NCBI RefSeq assembly: GCF_021917145.1
Contig: NC_061062.1
Coordinates: 9,415,199 to 9,479,198 of the forward strand
Direction of reading: 5' to 3'
DNA: 64,000 nucleotides
From: Hypomesus transpacificus
Lineage: Eukaryota > Chordata > Actinopteri > Osmeriformes > Osmeridae
The translations under genes and the position numbers were made by a program. Numbering within the stretch: position 1 is the stretch's first letter; each line of letters begins with the position of its first letter. Below, piece after piece: positions 24,729 to 36,102 of this stretch. The notes beneath the pieces were generated by a model. It ran no database searches. It saw only the letters and a list, made by a program, of their open reading frames with translations, and was not told the origin of the DNA.

Positions 24729-25714
24729 CGTTGAGTTTTGATTCGTCTCGAGAATAACTTGATTTCTGAAAGATCAGCTCTCTCAGGGCAATTTTAATCA
24801 TCCATGCTCGACACGTGGGATATGATTGTCCAATCGAATTTGAGATGGGCTAAATAAACTTTCTTTTTTGGGGGGGGAGGGTGGACATCGCATCGTAGCA
24901 GTGGGGTGCATGTTTAGAAAATGAAGTTGGCAAACAAATATCAAAACGTCTGTTAATTGTTATTAGCCTAGTATGTAGTCATGACAGATGTTTTCAGTTA
25001 TGTGCCAACAACCATACGTTGTCAATAGACTAATTTTGGTAATATTACTGATATTATTTTTATTGTTCGGTCTCTGTGTCACCAATAAACAGCATTTGAT
25101 ATGACTTGCTACTTATATTTCGTGACAAAAAACATAATCTATAGTTTATTGGAGTTAGTTTTAACTCCAACCGATCCACCAGAACCTCCTGAATAATGCA
25201 CTCGAGTCTAGATACTCTTGTTTCATGTCGATGTTGTAGGCTTCACAGAGAGCCTTCACTATTTTGCATCGCGTAACAATCTCCAATATATTTCAAGAGA
25301 AAATACACGATTGCCATTTAGCTGTGCAATGGGGATCTCTAGTGGCACGTTGAGGTAATAAAAAAGTAAGTAACATAACTGAAGACAAATCAACAAGCAG
25401 CGAACGTAATTCTTGCACTGAACATTGAGTAACTTCAAAACTAGCTACTGCAGCCTACAAATTACTCACGGCTAATCATTTCATGTGACAGCAATCAAGT
25501 TGTAGCCTGGACGTAAGCAAAAGGTTGTCCAGAATGCATTGCTATTTGTTTAATTTGTAGGCCTGGCCTGACACCGTGTCTAATGAATCACTTCGATTCA
25601 ATTCTGTGATTCAATTGTGCATTCATTTTGAGAAAGATCTACTCAAGTGGTCTGAATTTACACCACTTTTTAAAACCCAAAGGACTCAAGGACAATGTAG
25701 GCTACTATCCAGTA
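24729..25714. other. matn3 upstream region
   Basis: This contains the presumed matn3 promoter and 5' UTR. A CCAAT motif lies at about 24831. No other gene or clear repeat is seen. Confidence 0.4.
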
Positions 25715-25722
25715 CTGTAGGC

Positions 25723-25898
25723 CAGGGCCGGCCCACGCCTTTATGGGGCCTTAAGCAGAATTGATTTGGGTGCCCCTCATAATTTGTATAACTATCATTA
25801 ACATGATAGCTGTAATTTCATGTGTTCTTGGGGGTTCTCTGGTGGCCACGGGGCGCCTAAGCAGCCGCTTAGTTCGCTTATTCCTTGGGCCGGCTCTG
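25723..25898. mobile_element. hAT-type MITE, 176 bp
   Basis: The left end is CAGGGCCGGCCC and the right end GGGCCGGCTCTG, a 12-bp terminal inverted repeat with one mismatch. Both ends are flanked by the identical 8-bp target-site duplication CTGTAGGC (25715-25722 and 25899-25906). CAG-starting ends with 8-bp duplications are diagnostic of the hAT superfamily. At 176 bp it cannot encode a transposase and is a non-autonomous MITE. The perfect duplication suggests a fairly young insertion. Confidence 0.9.
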
Positions 25899-26282
25899 CT
25901 GTAGGCCCACTGCAGTTTGTAGAAATGTAGCCCATTCTATTAGCGATGCTTGCAATGTGGCTGACCGACACATTAAGGTTTGGTTGTTTTGGTATGAGGC
26001 TTTATGATAAATTTGAGACAGCAGTGTAAACGAAGTTGCAAGATGGGTGACAAGAGGCCAGCAGCTAGGGAGCCTCAGCACTGTCTTAAGCTTTGTTGGA
26101 TTGATTGAAATAGACTGAACATGTGAATTTGAAATCAAGTAGCATATCGTAGTCACTAGGATGTACAATGCAATCATATTACAACTTGAAAATGAATTTA
26201 ATAGGATTCTTACATCCAGCATTTTGCCTCCCTGAATAATGGTCATGAGTTCTTAAAAAGGAAATCAACAAAACCTGCATAC

Positions 26283-26447
26283 CCTACAATTACATTTAGT
26301 CATTTAGCAGACGCTCTTATACAGGCAAGTAGGGTGAAGTGCCTTGCCGAAAGACACAACGTCATTTGGCACGGCGGGGAATCGATCCAGCAACCTTCTG
26401 ATTTCTAGCCCGACTCCCTCACCGGTCAGCCATCTGACAATTAGTAA
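26283..26447 (-). repeat. tRNA-derived SINE
   Basis: Read on the minus strand, this has a tRNA-like head (TGGCTGACCGGTGAGGGAGT, B-box-like GGTTGCTGGATCGATTCCCC). It then has the body motif TCGGCAAGGCACTTCACCC and the tail AAGAGCGTCTGCTAAATGAC with TAAATGTAA. It belongs to the same family as the copy at 8070-8252. Confidence 0.85.
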
Positions 26448-26454
26448 CAACTAC

Positions 26455-26923
26455 TTAAAGATCCCATGAAATGCTGTTTTGGATGCTTTTATATAGGCCT
26501 TAGTGGTCCCCTAATAATGCATCTGAAATCTTTCCCGAAATTCAGCCTTGGTGCAGAATTACAGCCACCATGAACAGTCCCACAATGAGCTTTCCTCCGG
26601 CCGTGCCGTTTCTCTGTCTGTAGCTTTGAATGCTATGAGGAAGAAAGAGGCGGGGCTAACAGCCTTGCTTTATTGGTGGGCCAAATTCTCTGTACAGGCA
26701 AAGCAGAGAAAGGGGAGGTAACCTTTCCTATTGTGACATCACAATAGGGGGGTTTTCAAAACCGAGTGTTTGAGGCCTCATTTTCTCAAAGGCGGAGAAG
26801 AATACCCAGGGCTTGGTTTACACCTATCAAAATTTCTAGCCACTGGGGGACGAAAGGCAGGCTAGGTAAACTCATTAATGTTAACCTCCTAAAGTGACAT
26901 CATCATGTCATGGGACTTTTTAA
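26455..26923. mobile_element. Non-autonomous inverted-repeat element, about 470 bp
   Basis: The left end TTAAAGATCCCATGA and right end TCATGGGACTTTTTAA form a terminal inverted repeat with mismatches. The ends carry TTAA, which could be the target site. Internal motifs (GGCCTTAGTGGTCCCCTAAT, AATTCAGCCTTGGTGCAGAA, TTTACACCTATCA, TAGCCACTGGGGGAC) match an interspersed repeat common in fish genomes, as I remember it. It has no coding capacity. The superfamily is uncertain; a TTAA-specific group such as piggyBac is possible. Confidence 0.75.
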
Positions 26924-27121
26924 TATAAATGTGTATAAGATGTTGAACAAAAACAATTTCAATTGATTCTTAAAATACAAATATACTGGAATACATGAAA
27001 CAGTTAAGGAGTACATTTATAATACCAAATAATTCCTACATGGTGTTGAAAGACCTACTTAAAGGTTTGCATCTCCAGAAGGACCACAAGACAAATGTGC
27101 AAGTCAGCTTTGCAGCTAGAT

Positions 27122-27127
27122 TTTATT
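27122..27127 (-). terminator. Candidate odc1 poly(A) signal
   Basis: The minus strand reads AATAAA about 700 nt after the odc1 stop, implying a 3' UTR of about 0.7 kb. Confidence 0.45.
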
Positions 27128-27823
27128 AACAAAAAAAAATAGAAAATTTAAAAAAAGTTTCCATAGGAAAGCAATACAAATGTGCAGTCCCATCTCATCC
27201 ATTTAAATATCCAGATGTATTGTTTTAGTTGTTACTCAATATTAATCTAAATAGTTACTAATTGACTTGCTAAAATCAAACTAAAACAGAAAATACATAT
27301 AAAAAGGAGAAGAGGGAACAGTTTGCTTGTTGGGTCCCTGTATTTAAAAGGGGTTCTGTAAGAAAGTGGAGACCAGAGGAAATTTATCTTAGCAGCCATT
27401 CCCTGAAGAAAACCATCCCTCTAACAGCCTCTAAGAGTCATGGGTAGTAGCATTAGTAAAAAAGAAAGTGAAATCAACTGAAAGGAAGGCATTCAGGGAG
27501 TTGTAGATTACTATTGTAGCAATTTTGCATTGCAATGAAAATAGTTTTGAAACATTGGTGCGGTACTTGAATAAACCATAAATATCTCTGGAGAACATAC
27601 CCATAGTGACTTTCAGAGTGATATTCAGCCTCACTTCAGAACTAGATCTCCATCTTTCATACAGAATAAAAGAATTGTGCGCCTACATGCCCCTCTCGTT
27701 CTCCTGTCAAGTAATTGGCCCTTAAAAAAATGGTCAAATGAAAATACAAAATAATAGAAAAAAAAAAAAAAAACACATTGACGGACACAGGATTCAGAGG
27801 CCCGGAGAGCGGCAGTGTGCCTG

Positions 27824-29701
27824 TTAGATAACATGGGTGGTACAGGGCTTCGCTGGGAGCTCTATGCCACTCTCACGGCCACAACCGGATGGCACCTCAC
27901 CGGGACACGCCTCCTCCGTGGAAAAAATCATACCATGGGCACGGATCTGCTGCACATATTTCCTGCACAGAACAAGAGAAACAGAAGAATTTAGAAGATT
28001 CCAAATGGAAATTGCAGCTATCATTATTATTATTATTTCATAAAGAATATTTACCAAGAGGCCCGGGACATGATGTTGTATATGTCAGGCTTCTGGAATC
28101 CGTTGAAGGTGGAGGAGGCGGCTACAGTATAGGCCCCCATGTTCTCAAACAGCATCCAGTCTCCCAGCTGCATGTCTGGCAGGTAGCACTGCTCCACGAT
28201 GCGGTCCAGCCCATCGCAGGTCGGCCCCCAAATGCTGCAGGGAAACATGCGCTCCTCTGGCTTCGGCTTCTGCAGGAGGGGGATTCAGAAGGCGTTAACA
28301 TCATGGACAGCAACTTGGTCATGAGTAGCAATAATCATTTTTGGGGCGCGATTTCACTTAAATGCAAAGCACAAAGATTACACAAAGTAAGGTGGCTAAA
28401 AATCTACCTTTTTTTCCTCCAGGTTTTTATAAAAAAACATGCATTTAAAAATCAATAATAATTGATCAAAAAATGAACCATTTTATCCTGATGCATTGCA
28501 GTAGTCATCGGCCAGCCCTACTAGAAATGACAGGCAGTCGTTTGCTTGACCGTACCCTGTGCAGCGTTGGCAGGCAGTGAGCGTGGTCGTACAGGATGCA
28601 GTTGAAGGATCCGTAGACACCATCGTTAACGTAGTACATCAGAGTCCGGTCGTTGGTCCCCTCGTCTTCCTCTGAAACAGAAACCAGGTGACATGGATGT
28701 TTAATCATCAGGAGAATTATTGATAAAAAAGGCATTTATGAGACATACGAGTTTGTGAATCATAGCAGTTTGTTAAACATCAGTATGTAAACAGAGAACA
28801 GGTGTGTAAGAGTTTTGCCCTTTCTCTGTGCATACCATCAGAGGCTGACTGCTCGTTCATGATGACCTTCTTGGCGATGATGTTAACAGCCAGTGTGTAG
28901 GCAGAAGCCACATAGTAGCGGCCTGGCTCAGCAATGATTCTGACCCCGGAATCAACAGGGAAATACTTGTCCAGTGCCGGATTAATGACATTGGTGATCT
29001 AAGAAGCAAATAATTCAAAATTGAGCAAGTATTTTAATGGGCATGTTCTGCAGCCCTCACTGTACAAGTCCCACTATCTGAAACTAAGTGAATAAAAAAC
29101 ATACATCCTCAAACTTCAGTTTGACGTCCTCAGACCCAGGGAATCCACCCCCAATGTCCAGCAGGTGCATGTTGTAGCCCAGCTCAGCCTGAAGACAAGA
29201 TGCAAAAGTTAACCTTTGACCAATCTGGGCTTGTTGCATGCCAACAACTGTTACACAGTTAATATACAAGTCCATATGCATGGAGAACTTAACTCTACAC
29301 TAAAGTGTGATGTAATCATCTACTACATTTTACATTCAATTCATTTAGCAGACAAACAAATACACATACATATAGTGCATACAGAAAGAACATTAGAAAA
29401 ATCAAGGATCAGAAGTGCATAGTTTTACTAGTATTTCTAGATACTTATATTGCAAGATGACCAGGAAAATTAGAAGACTCACCGCCATGTCGAATACGCA
29501 ACGTGCGTCTGATATGGCCTGTGTGTAGGTGTCTGGATCAGTACACCCGCTGCCCACGTGGAAACTGACTCCGATCACGTCCAGGCCCAGCTCTTGAGCT
29601 CGTTCCAGCAGGCCTCGAGAAGCCTTCAGGGTGGCCCCAAACTTGACGCTCAGACGGCACACAGCCTTGGAGTCGTCTGTGGCAATGCGCAGCACTAGTC
29701 T

Positions 29702-29735
<34 letters not shown>

Positions 29736-30790
29736 CAGGGCAGAGGGTCAGGGCAGATGGTGGTGGGTAGATATTGGTAACTCATGCATTTTAGGACAAA
29801 GGTAGCAGAGGGAGGTGTTCGCTTACTTGGCATTTTCATGGCACCTCGCCACTTTCATGAGCTCCACCTCGCTGTCAAAGGTCATCATTTGCACACCATG
29901 TGCTGATGCGTACTTGATTTGGGACACCTGTTTGCATGGATTTGCATAGATGATCCTGCTTGGGTCCACACCAATGGACTGGACGAGGTGAATTTCAGTC
30001 TGTGGAGTAGAACAAACAAATCTAGGATTATGGTGTTTAGACTGGTGAATTTCCTGGTCTTTTTACATCGAATGTATTGGGCCTAGCACCTTGTTCAGCC
30101 TTTTGTAAGATAGTATTTTTTTTAACAAATATATAGCACAAATGTACAATGGCCCACACAGACAATGATTCAAAATGTTCAGACGTCAGGGCCCATGATG
30201 ATGTCTAACGTTTACACACCTTACTAGCGCAGTCAAAACCAGCGCCCAAAGATGCCAGTGTCATAACAACAGCCCGACTGTCGTTGCACTTCACAGCATA
30301 GAAGGGCATGACCCGAGGCAGTGCCCGTGCCCAGCGCAGATGCTTCTTCAACACATCGCCCAGGTCGCACACGTAGAACGCATCTTTATCATCCTGATTT
30401 GGGGGAAAGAAGGGCGGGTTAGTCCACAGAAAAATATGGAACAACAAATGCACTGCATTCATAGAGTCTACAAGTCCCAAGGCCAATTTCTCCCCAAGTA
30501 TTTACAGGCCAGTCTATGTATGTCTGCACCTGGGGGGGGGCTAATTATGGTGCCAGTTTAAATTAAGTAAATGGTCTGTTAATCCTTAAGGTTGTCATTT
30601 TGGAAAACATGCTAGTAATCTCTGACATGTCAGTTCATATGCTGACTCTCCTAAATAGAACATTTGAGAAGCATGAAAGGCGCCTCACCGAATTAGATGA
30701 CTCGTTGAGTTTCTGCTCAACAATGTCGCGGGCGCAGAATCCCTCCTCTAGGAACGTGAAGTCAAAATCAGCAGGAGTGAAAGTGTTCAT
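27824..30790 (-). CDS. odc1: Ornithine decarboxylase 1 (9 coding exons, 460 aa)
   Basis: This PLP-dependent cytosolic enzyme converts ornithine to putrescine, the first step of polyamine synthesis. Exons: 30689-30790, 30220-30393, 29827-29999, 29483-29699, 29105-29188, 28836-28998, 28556-28671, 28055-28269, 27824-27962; phases close on 461 codons including the stop (human 461 aa). The PLP lysine is in [10 protein letters not shown] (K69 equivalent). The glycine loop is [13 protein letters not shown], the PLP-contacting Glu is in EPGRYYVAS, and the active-site Cys and Asp are in GPTCDGLD (C360/D361). The antizyme-binding stretch [20 protein letters not shown] is conserved. Length, start and the intact Cys argue for an active enzyme rather than antizyme inhibitor. 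The C-terminal degron region differs from mammals (it ends CTTHVI). The 29483-29699 exon (217 nt) equals two mammalian exons of 135 and 82 nt, if my memory of those is right. Confidence 0.97.
29704..29734 (+). repeat. (G)31 homopolymer at odc1 splice acceptor
   Basis: A run of 31 G on the plus strand lies immediately before odc1 coding exon 4. In the transcript the intron ends with 31 C followed by TCAG, so the homopolymer forms the polypyrimidine tract. Confidence 0.9.
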
Positions 30791-31190
30791 GGTCGCACAG
30801 TAACTTTTGTGGTCACAAAAAGAAACTGGGGGGAGAAAGGGGAAGATAAATGTTTTAGTAATACTTTGTGCTAATTTCAGTTGGCCTTTTAGCCTTACTA
30901 ACATAACCTTGAAAAGCTTGTTAGTTTTATGAAGCCAATTGAAATGTGGCAACAGTGACTTACATGCTACTGTAAATGTGTATAGGCTACTGTAATAGTA
31001 TGAGAGCTAGCAAATGCTTAAACATTTAGTATCTGGCAGGTTACAATGGACACTTACTTTGAAACAAACGGATGGAATTTGGCAAACCCTTAATCAGGTG
31101 CAAAGCAGCCAAGGCGGTTCTCCAGTGAAGTTGAAACCTTTCAGATAAGACTCGAGGCCGGGGCCTGCAGAGTAGCCAGTGTGTGCTTTC
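30789..31190 (-). other. odc1: odc1 5' UTR exons (parts of exons 2 and 3)
   Basis: The coding exon has an acceptor (CCCCCCAG on the minus strand) near 30826, giving about 36 nt of 5' UTR before the ATG. A further non-coding exon is predicted at 31058-31190, with acceptor TTGCTTTAG and donor GTAAGTG. It is relatively GC-rich (GGCCCCGGCCTCGAG on the minus strand). Long structured 5' UTRs are a known feature of vertebrate ODC mRNAs. The borders are inferred from splice motifs only. Confidence 0.55.
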
Positions 31191-32495
31191 CTAAAGCAAT
31201 TTGTCTGTAAAACAAAGACAAGATTTCATAAAGTAGACATAAATCCAAGGCTGTAGGTCCAAGGCATTCTTTATAGTATGTACTTTGTGGCAGTGTCCTG
31301 AGGTCTTGAAATTACACTTCAGATCTGTAAGACTAAATAAAGTGTGCGAGGCAATCTGGGCGTTTCCGTGTGTGAGCAATTATGGGTTAACTTTATCTAG
31401 GAGTGTTCTTCCCACCCCATGACGACTTCATGAATTACATTATTCAGTCTACAAATGGATCACATGGCGGACAAGTAATTACTCGTAGCCTTAAACGACC
31501 CATCTATTCCAACCTTACGACGGACTACCATGCAGTAATATAGTCACATTTTAATTCACTTCGGCCCATTTATTATAATTGCCGTTTAAAGCAGAACTTT
31601 ACCTAACATGGATTATAATGTCGATAAGCATTGACCAATTAAGTTTAAGGAATGAATAAGAACAATAATGATCCGTAAATGTCCTTTACCAGATTTAACT
31701 GGCAGAATATTAGTTGGCAATCACTATTGAAATAGACGACCTAGCTATAATATTTTATTTCATTAATAACAAATCACATGAAACTGATTTAGAGTAGCCG
31801 GTGTTGTGTAAGCATGAGTCATAAATAAAGGTAGAAAAAAAAACTTTTATAAGATCGAGAAACCTTGCCCAACACAAGGGAGGCCACCTCGACAGTACCG
31901 GTAAAGCCGGAAATTACGGAAGGGCGCGATTTCAAGTGCCCATGATGGGAAGTGGAAAGAAAGAGTCAACCAACGTTCTGACGTAGCCAAATTCGGTCCT
32001 TAAAATAAAAACGGTATGAGCTTTCCTACAAAGCAGCCCGTCATGTCAAATTACCAGGACACGTATGCTGTTCTTTTACTAATATTACGGACAGTTCTTT
32101 TTTCTAGTAGCGTTACTCTAAACCTTTCTCATTGCCGTCTTTGCCTCTACTCTCGTGCCTTCCAACCCCACCGTCTTATGATCTGTAGCAAGATGAGCTA
32201 GGTGTGATGACTAGGTTATCTAATATTATGGGTATGACCAAACATTTATTCATAGTCAAACAAATCATTAAACCGTAGTAAAAGTTCATCCTAAGGTATT
32301 GTTGGTACATATGGAGGCTTAAGTCGTAAGTGGCGTCCAGCTAATTCGAACCGGAACACGAGTATGAAACTAGACGAGCAACGTGGGCATTCATTGTGAA
32401 GGGTGAATTGGCTGTTGAGTCTGACTGCTCCCACACTAGATACACAAACTAGAAAGCGGAAATGAAAATGTAGATTAAACATTGAGAAGGCTTAC

Positions 32496-32610
32496 CTTAA
32501 AAAGCATTTACAAAGAGTTTGTCCATTAGATCAGGATCCTTGGATTAAAACAGTTCGATTCCACAGCAGCCCGTACCGTCTCCGTTTTTCTTGTCTCAAA
32601 CTGAAGTGAA
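32496..32610 (-). other. odc1: odc1 non-coding first exon
   Basis: A donor GTAAGCC on the minus strand (about 32490-32495) follows a segment that starts about 25-30 nt downstream of the TATA box at 32633. This is the likely first exon. The upstream border is estimated from the TATA position, not seen directly. Confidence 0.55.
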
Positions 32611-32632
32611 AACCGGCTTTGGACAGCGAGAG

Positions 32633-32650
32633 TTTTTATAGTGATGACGT
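32633..32650 (-). promoter_or_regulatory. odc1: odc1 core promoter: TATA box and CRE
   Basis: The minus strand reads ACGTCATCACTATAAAAACT. The TATAAAAA element sits at 32633-32640, and an ACGTCA half cAMP-response element lies directly upstream at 32645-32650. Mammalian ODC promoters also have a TATA box with a nearby CRE, so the arrangement is consistent with the family. Confidence 0.75.
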
Positions 32651-33569
32651 TTCCAGGGCAACGTACCAGCTGAAACCGGCCTTTAGTCTACGTATGAACC
32701 GGTTTAGTCTTGTCTTTGGAACCATGTGCTCCTCTGGGGAAAGAAAATGTGAAGACTATTGAGATAGCTAGACAGGAACATGCAAATTCCTCTTTAATGA
32801 TAAGGTATAGAAAACGCTGTTATTATGTGACGCTGCAACATGAATTGGAACTGAAAGTGGCCTACTTTTGTGCTTTCTTTACACACTTATCAACCTCAAT
32901 ATAAAGTGTAATTAACATGGATCTGCTTATTTATACAGTAGTCTACTGTGCTAAAGTCTAAAGGCACACATTTAAAGACACACATTTAAAAAGTAAAGCA
33001 AAAATGCTTTAACAAATAATGAAATGAAAAGACTAAACAAAAATGTTCTCAACATTATACTTTTATACTGCGGTACAAACACAAAAGACAAAAAATATAT
33101 AAGACAATATTCATGTAAACAATCTTGGGTGCCTAAGACTCTTGCTGTATGTTTTCACAATTCCAAGACACACAAATCCAAGAGTGACAGTTTTTCATAA
33201 AGGTGTAAAAATAATTTGGTTCTCTTTTCTTCAAGTCCTAACTAAAGCACATTGATATGTACAATCAAACACACTTTCTCACTTATGAGAGTAGAACTTG
33301 CAACCATATAGGCCAATGGAAGAAATTATCACCAAATTACACTTAAATTCAAAGAACTTCCATATGTAGTGACTGACACAAACACCTGTGTCACTGATGA
33401 AGATGAACAACTCTGGAGTCTTGTTTGTGGTTCACATGTCAGTGTCATCTGAATTGTGATTAGTATAGATTATACATTGAATTTAATCGAATAAATCTAA
33501 ATGCAAAAATCTGCCCCCTGGAAAGAGTGTACAATTCAAACACAATTCCATTCATTGATTTAGAACACA

Positions 33570-33836
33570 TTGCACAATTGTGAACTGACCCCTGTAGACA
33601 GAGATTGTGATTTGGAGTACCATGCCCTAGTTTGTGAGCGTCAGCTCTCTGTAAGTGACAGCAGGTCCATACTGAAAAGGGCAGCAATGACAGCAGGAGT
33701 TAAGCTGCTCAGACTTGGTAAACCATACCAGGCTAACCCCCTCTTATTTCTGTCCATGCAAGACAGAGATTTAGAGCAGTATGTGATGGGCCAGGCAATG
33801 GATGTGTTTGAGATCACCCTTATTGCAAAAGAATGA
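33570..33836 (+). CDS. Orphan open reading frame, 88 codons, function unknown
   Basis: An ATG-started frame with mixed, protein-like composition (for example RAAMTAGVKLLRLGKPYQAN and DLEQYVMGQAMDVFEITL). I do not recognise it. It has no obvious splice partner, promoter or poly(A) signal. It could be a relic of a transposon or captured gene, or chance. It is listed because it is the only frame in this 8-kb stretch that does not look like low-complexity or random translation. Confidence 0.15.
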   Translation: MHNCELTPVDRDCDLEYHALVCERQLSVSDSRSILKRAAMTAGVKLLRLGKPYQANPLLFLSMQDRDLEQYVMGQAMDVFEITLIAKE

Positions 33837-35321
33837 CGTAAATCCAATGTTAATTATTCACTAGGTAGCCTTACAGTATGTGCTAAAATCCTGTTTTGGA
33901 GTTTTTTAGATTTTCTAGGGCCTTAATATAATTGTTGCTTGTTTTATTGGTAAGAAAAACATAGTGATGTGTTTTGTCACACTTAACATTGTTTCCCCTC
34001 GACTATATTACAACCAAGATTAGGTTGAAGAGACCCAGACTTTGGTTTGCTGTCACTGATCAAAATCACAGTCACGCAAATTGTGGACATTGACCCAACA
34101 CTACCTTTCGCCTGTAATGTCAGTAAGTAAGTACATTTTATTTTTAATACCATTATTTCAGAGTGATAAAACCTTGATTTACAGTACTATAGCCTGCCAG
34201 ACCACATAATTTCCCAAGCTTGAAGCATTTCTATGTCACATCTACTTATCATCATCTATATTCACACATTTCCACACTTCCTTTTTTATGAGGAAAAACG
34301 AATGAATGCACTGCTGACCTGATTTGTTAGGAGCAACAAAGTAGCAAGTCTGTAGCAGCTTTCTACCTGAGGTGTATCAACCTAGACAACCAGATTAAAA
34401 CCTGCATCTGACATCTATTTTAGTGTTGTTGTTGTTGCACCATCCAGACCTACATCCTGTTATAAAGGGAAAAGAGGGAGGACGAGCATGAAGGGGTTAA
34501 TGGATGTCTTATAAAGAAATGAACCATCTTGGGAACTTCCTATCTGTTCTAGCAGTACACATCAGGCAGGACACTGATACAATTTTTACTTTAACATAAA
34601 TGATGTGTAAGAAGTGTAGAGAATGTAATACTCCGGTCCATGTTTTTTCAATGTTAAGTTCAGGATAAATTGGGGTTATGACATTATCTGGGGTCTTAAG
34701 TAATAACCAGATAGGGGACACAATCAAGCAGGCTTCTCCTTTTTTAACACCCAGTTTCCATAAAAGTATTTGCTGTCAGGATAGAGGATGAAGTAATTTC
34801 CCTATATCTCCATCCAGAACCACAGTGGTTTTCAAAGTAGTCACATCAAGTAAAGAGCAGGATGAGGTTAAAATGCCTGACTGGAGGGCAAACCAGATGA
34901 CACAGTCTGCTATGCCCCTCCCTCCCCCGACGCTTGGCAGACTACTGTCTTACTACCACTCCCATCTGGGTTCATCTCATTCTTGCAAGAGCCTGCTCCA
35001 AGTTCCATGTGGCAGGAGATCTGTGCTCCAGTGGCTGATTCATTAACCAAACATTTATCTACTGTTGAAAAAGACAAGGTCACAGGATACATGCCTAGCA
35101 GTCATGGTGACCTTGGGTTAGGACGAAGGAATGCCACCCTCTTCTGCCTCACACTCTTTCTTTCTCTGTTTCTCTTTCCGTCTCTCTCTCTCTCTTGTCC
35201 CTATCATTCCCGCTCCAGCGTGTATAGAGTCTCTGTTATCGTTTGTATGGACCATGGTGGCCTGACCCCATATTGTAAAGCCTGGACAAGGTGATGATTG
35301 TTAGTGGCTGCCCACAATACA

Positions 35322-35331
35322 CAGCTGTGTG

Positions 35332-35379
<48 letters not shown>

Positions 35380-35380
35380 T
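35322..35380 (+). repeat. (GT)n/(GA)n microsatellite
   Basis: An interrupted GT dinucleotide run is followed directly by GAGAGAGAGA. It is simple sequence only. Confidence 0.9.
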
Positions 35381-36058
35381 GGGTGGGTGACTGTGTAAAA
35401 CTAGTTCTGAACCCTTGATAAACTTGTCAGCTGTTGTTCCATACACCATGTGCCACCATTAAAGCCTGTAATAGTCTGCTTCTCCAAAATACATATAAAT
35501 ACAATTCAACCACTGATGCCCGTAGATGTTTCTAAAGACATGATAAAAGCAAGGCCACATAAGCCTACACACACATTTGACTGTAAAAGAGGAAAAAGGA
35601 TTTTATGAAGCAGTTGCTTGGGCCAACAGTTTACCACAGTTTCCAGTCCAATCACTTAAACTTATTTGTATGAAACGTGTACTTCCGCTGAACAAGAGAA
35701 CTGAAGATGACATGGGAATGAGACAGGATTTCCTAAAACCACAATACCTCTGACTGTCGCCAGGTCAAGGACATATTTAATCTTCGGAGGTAGATTTTTG
35801 TCATCACAGGGTCCACACTGAGCCCTGTTGCTTGAGTGAGCTCTGGTCGATAACCAGTAAAAACCCTAATGAACTTAAGAGCTCTGATCCTTACTATATT
35901 GACGTCACAGAAGACGGACAAGCAGCTGGAGGGGTTAGAAGACCTCCCTGTTAAACGATCTACCAGCACCATTTTGATATGATGTGGAAAAAATGGGGAA
36001 GATGAAGCTCAGAGGAAGCTTCACATTTTATGTTGTCTCCCTCCCTTTCTCTCCTTCA

Positions 36059-36067
36059 CCCCCCCCC

Positions 36068-36098
<31 letters not shown>

Positions 36099-36102
36099 AC
36101 AC
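36059..36102 (+). repeat. (C)26 followed by (AC)n
   Basis: Twenty-six consecutive C (36059-36084) pass directly into about nine AC units. It is a compound simple repeat. Confidence 0.9.

Noticed and set aside
30001-30219. Search for an H/ACA or C/D snoRNA in odc1 introns, since mammalian ODC1 may host one
   Set aside because: I could not find a convincing two-hairpin H/ACA fold or paired C/D boxes by eye; a covariance-model search would be needed.
34983-35294. Plus-strand frame with protein-like start (WQEICAPVADSLTKH)
   Set aside because: It quickly runs into CT-rich simple sequence (Leu/Ser/Phe repeats), with no family match or splice support.
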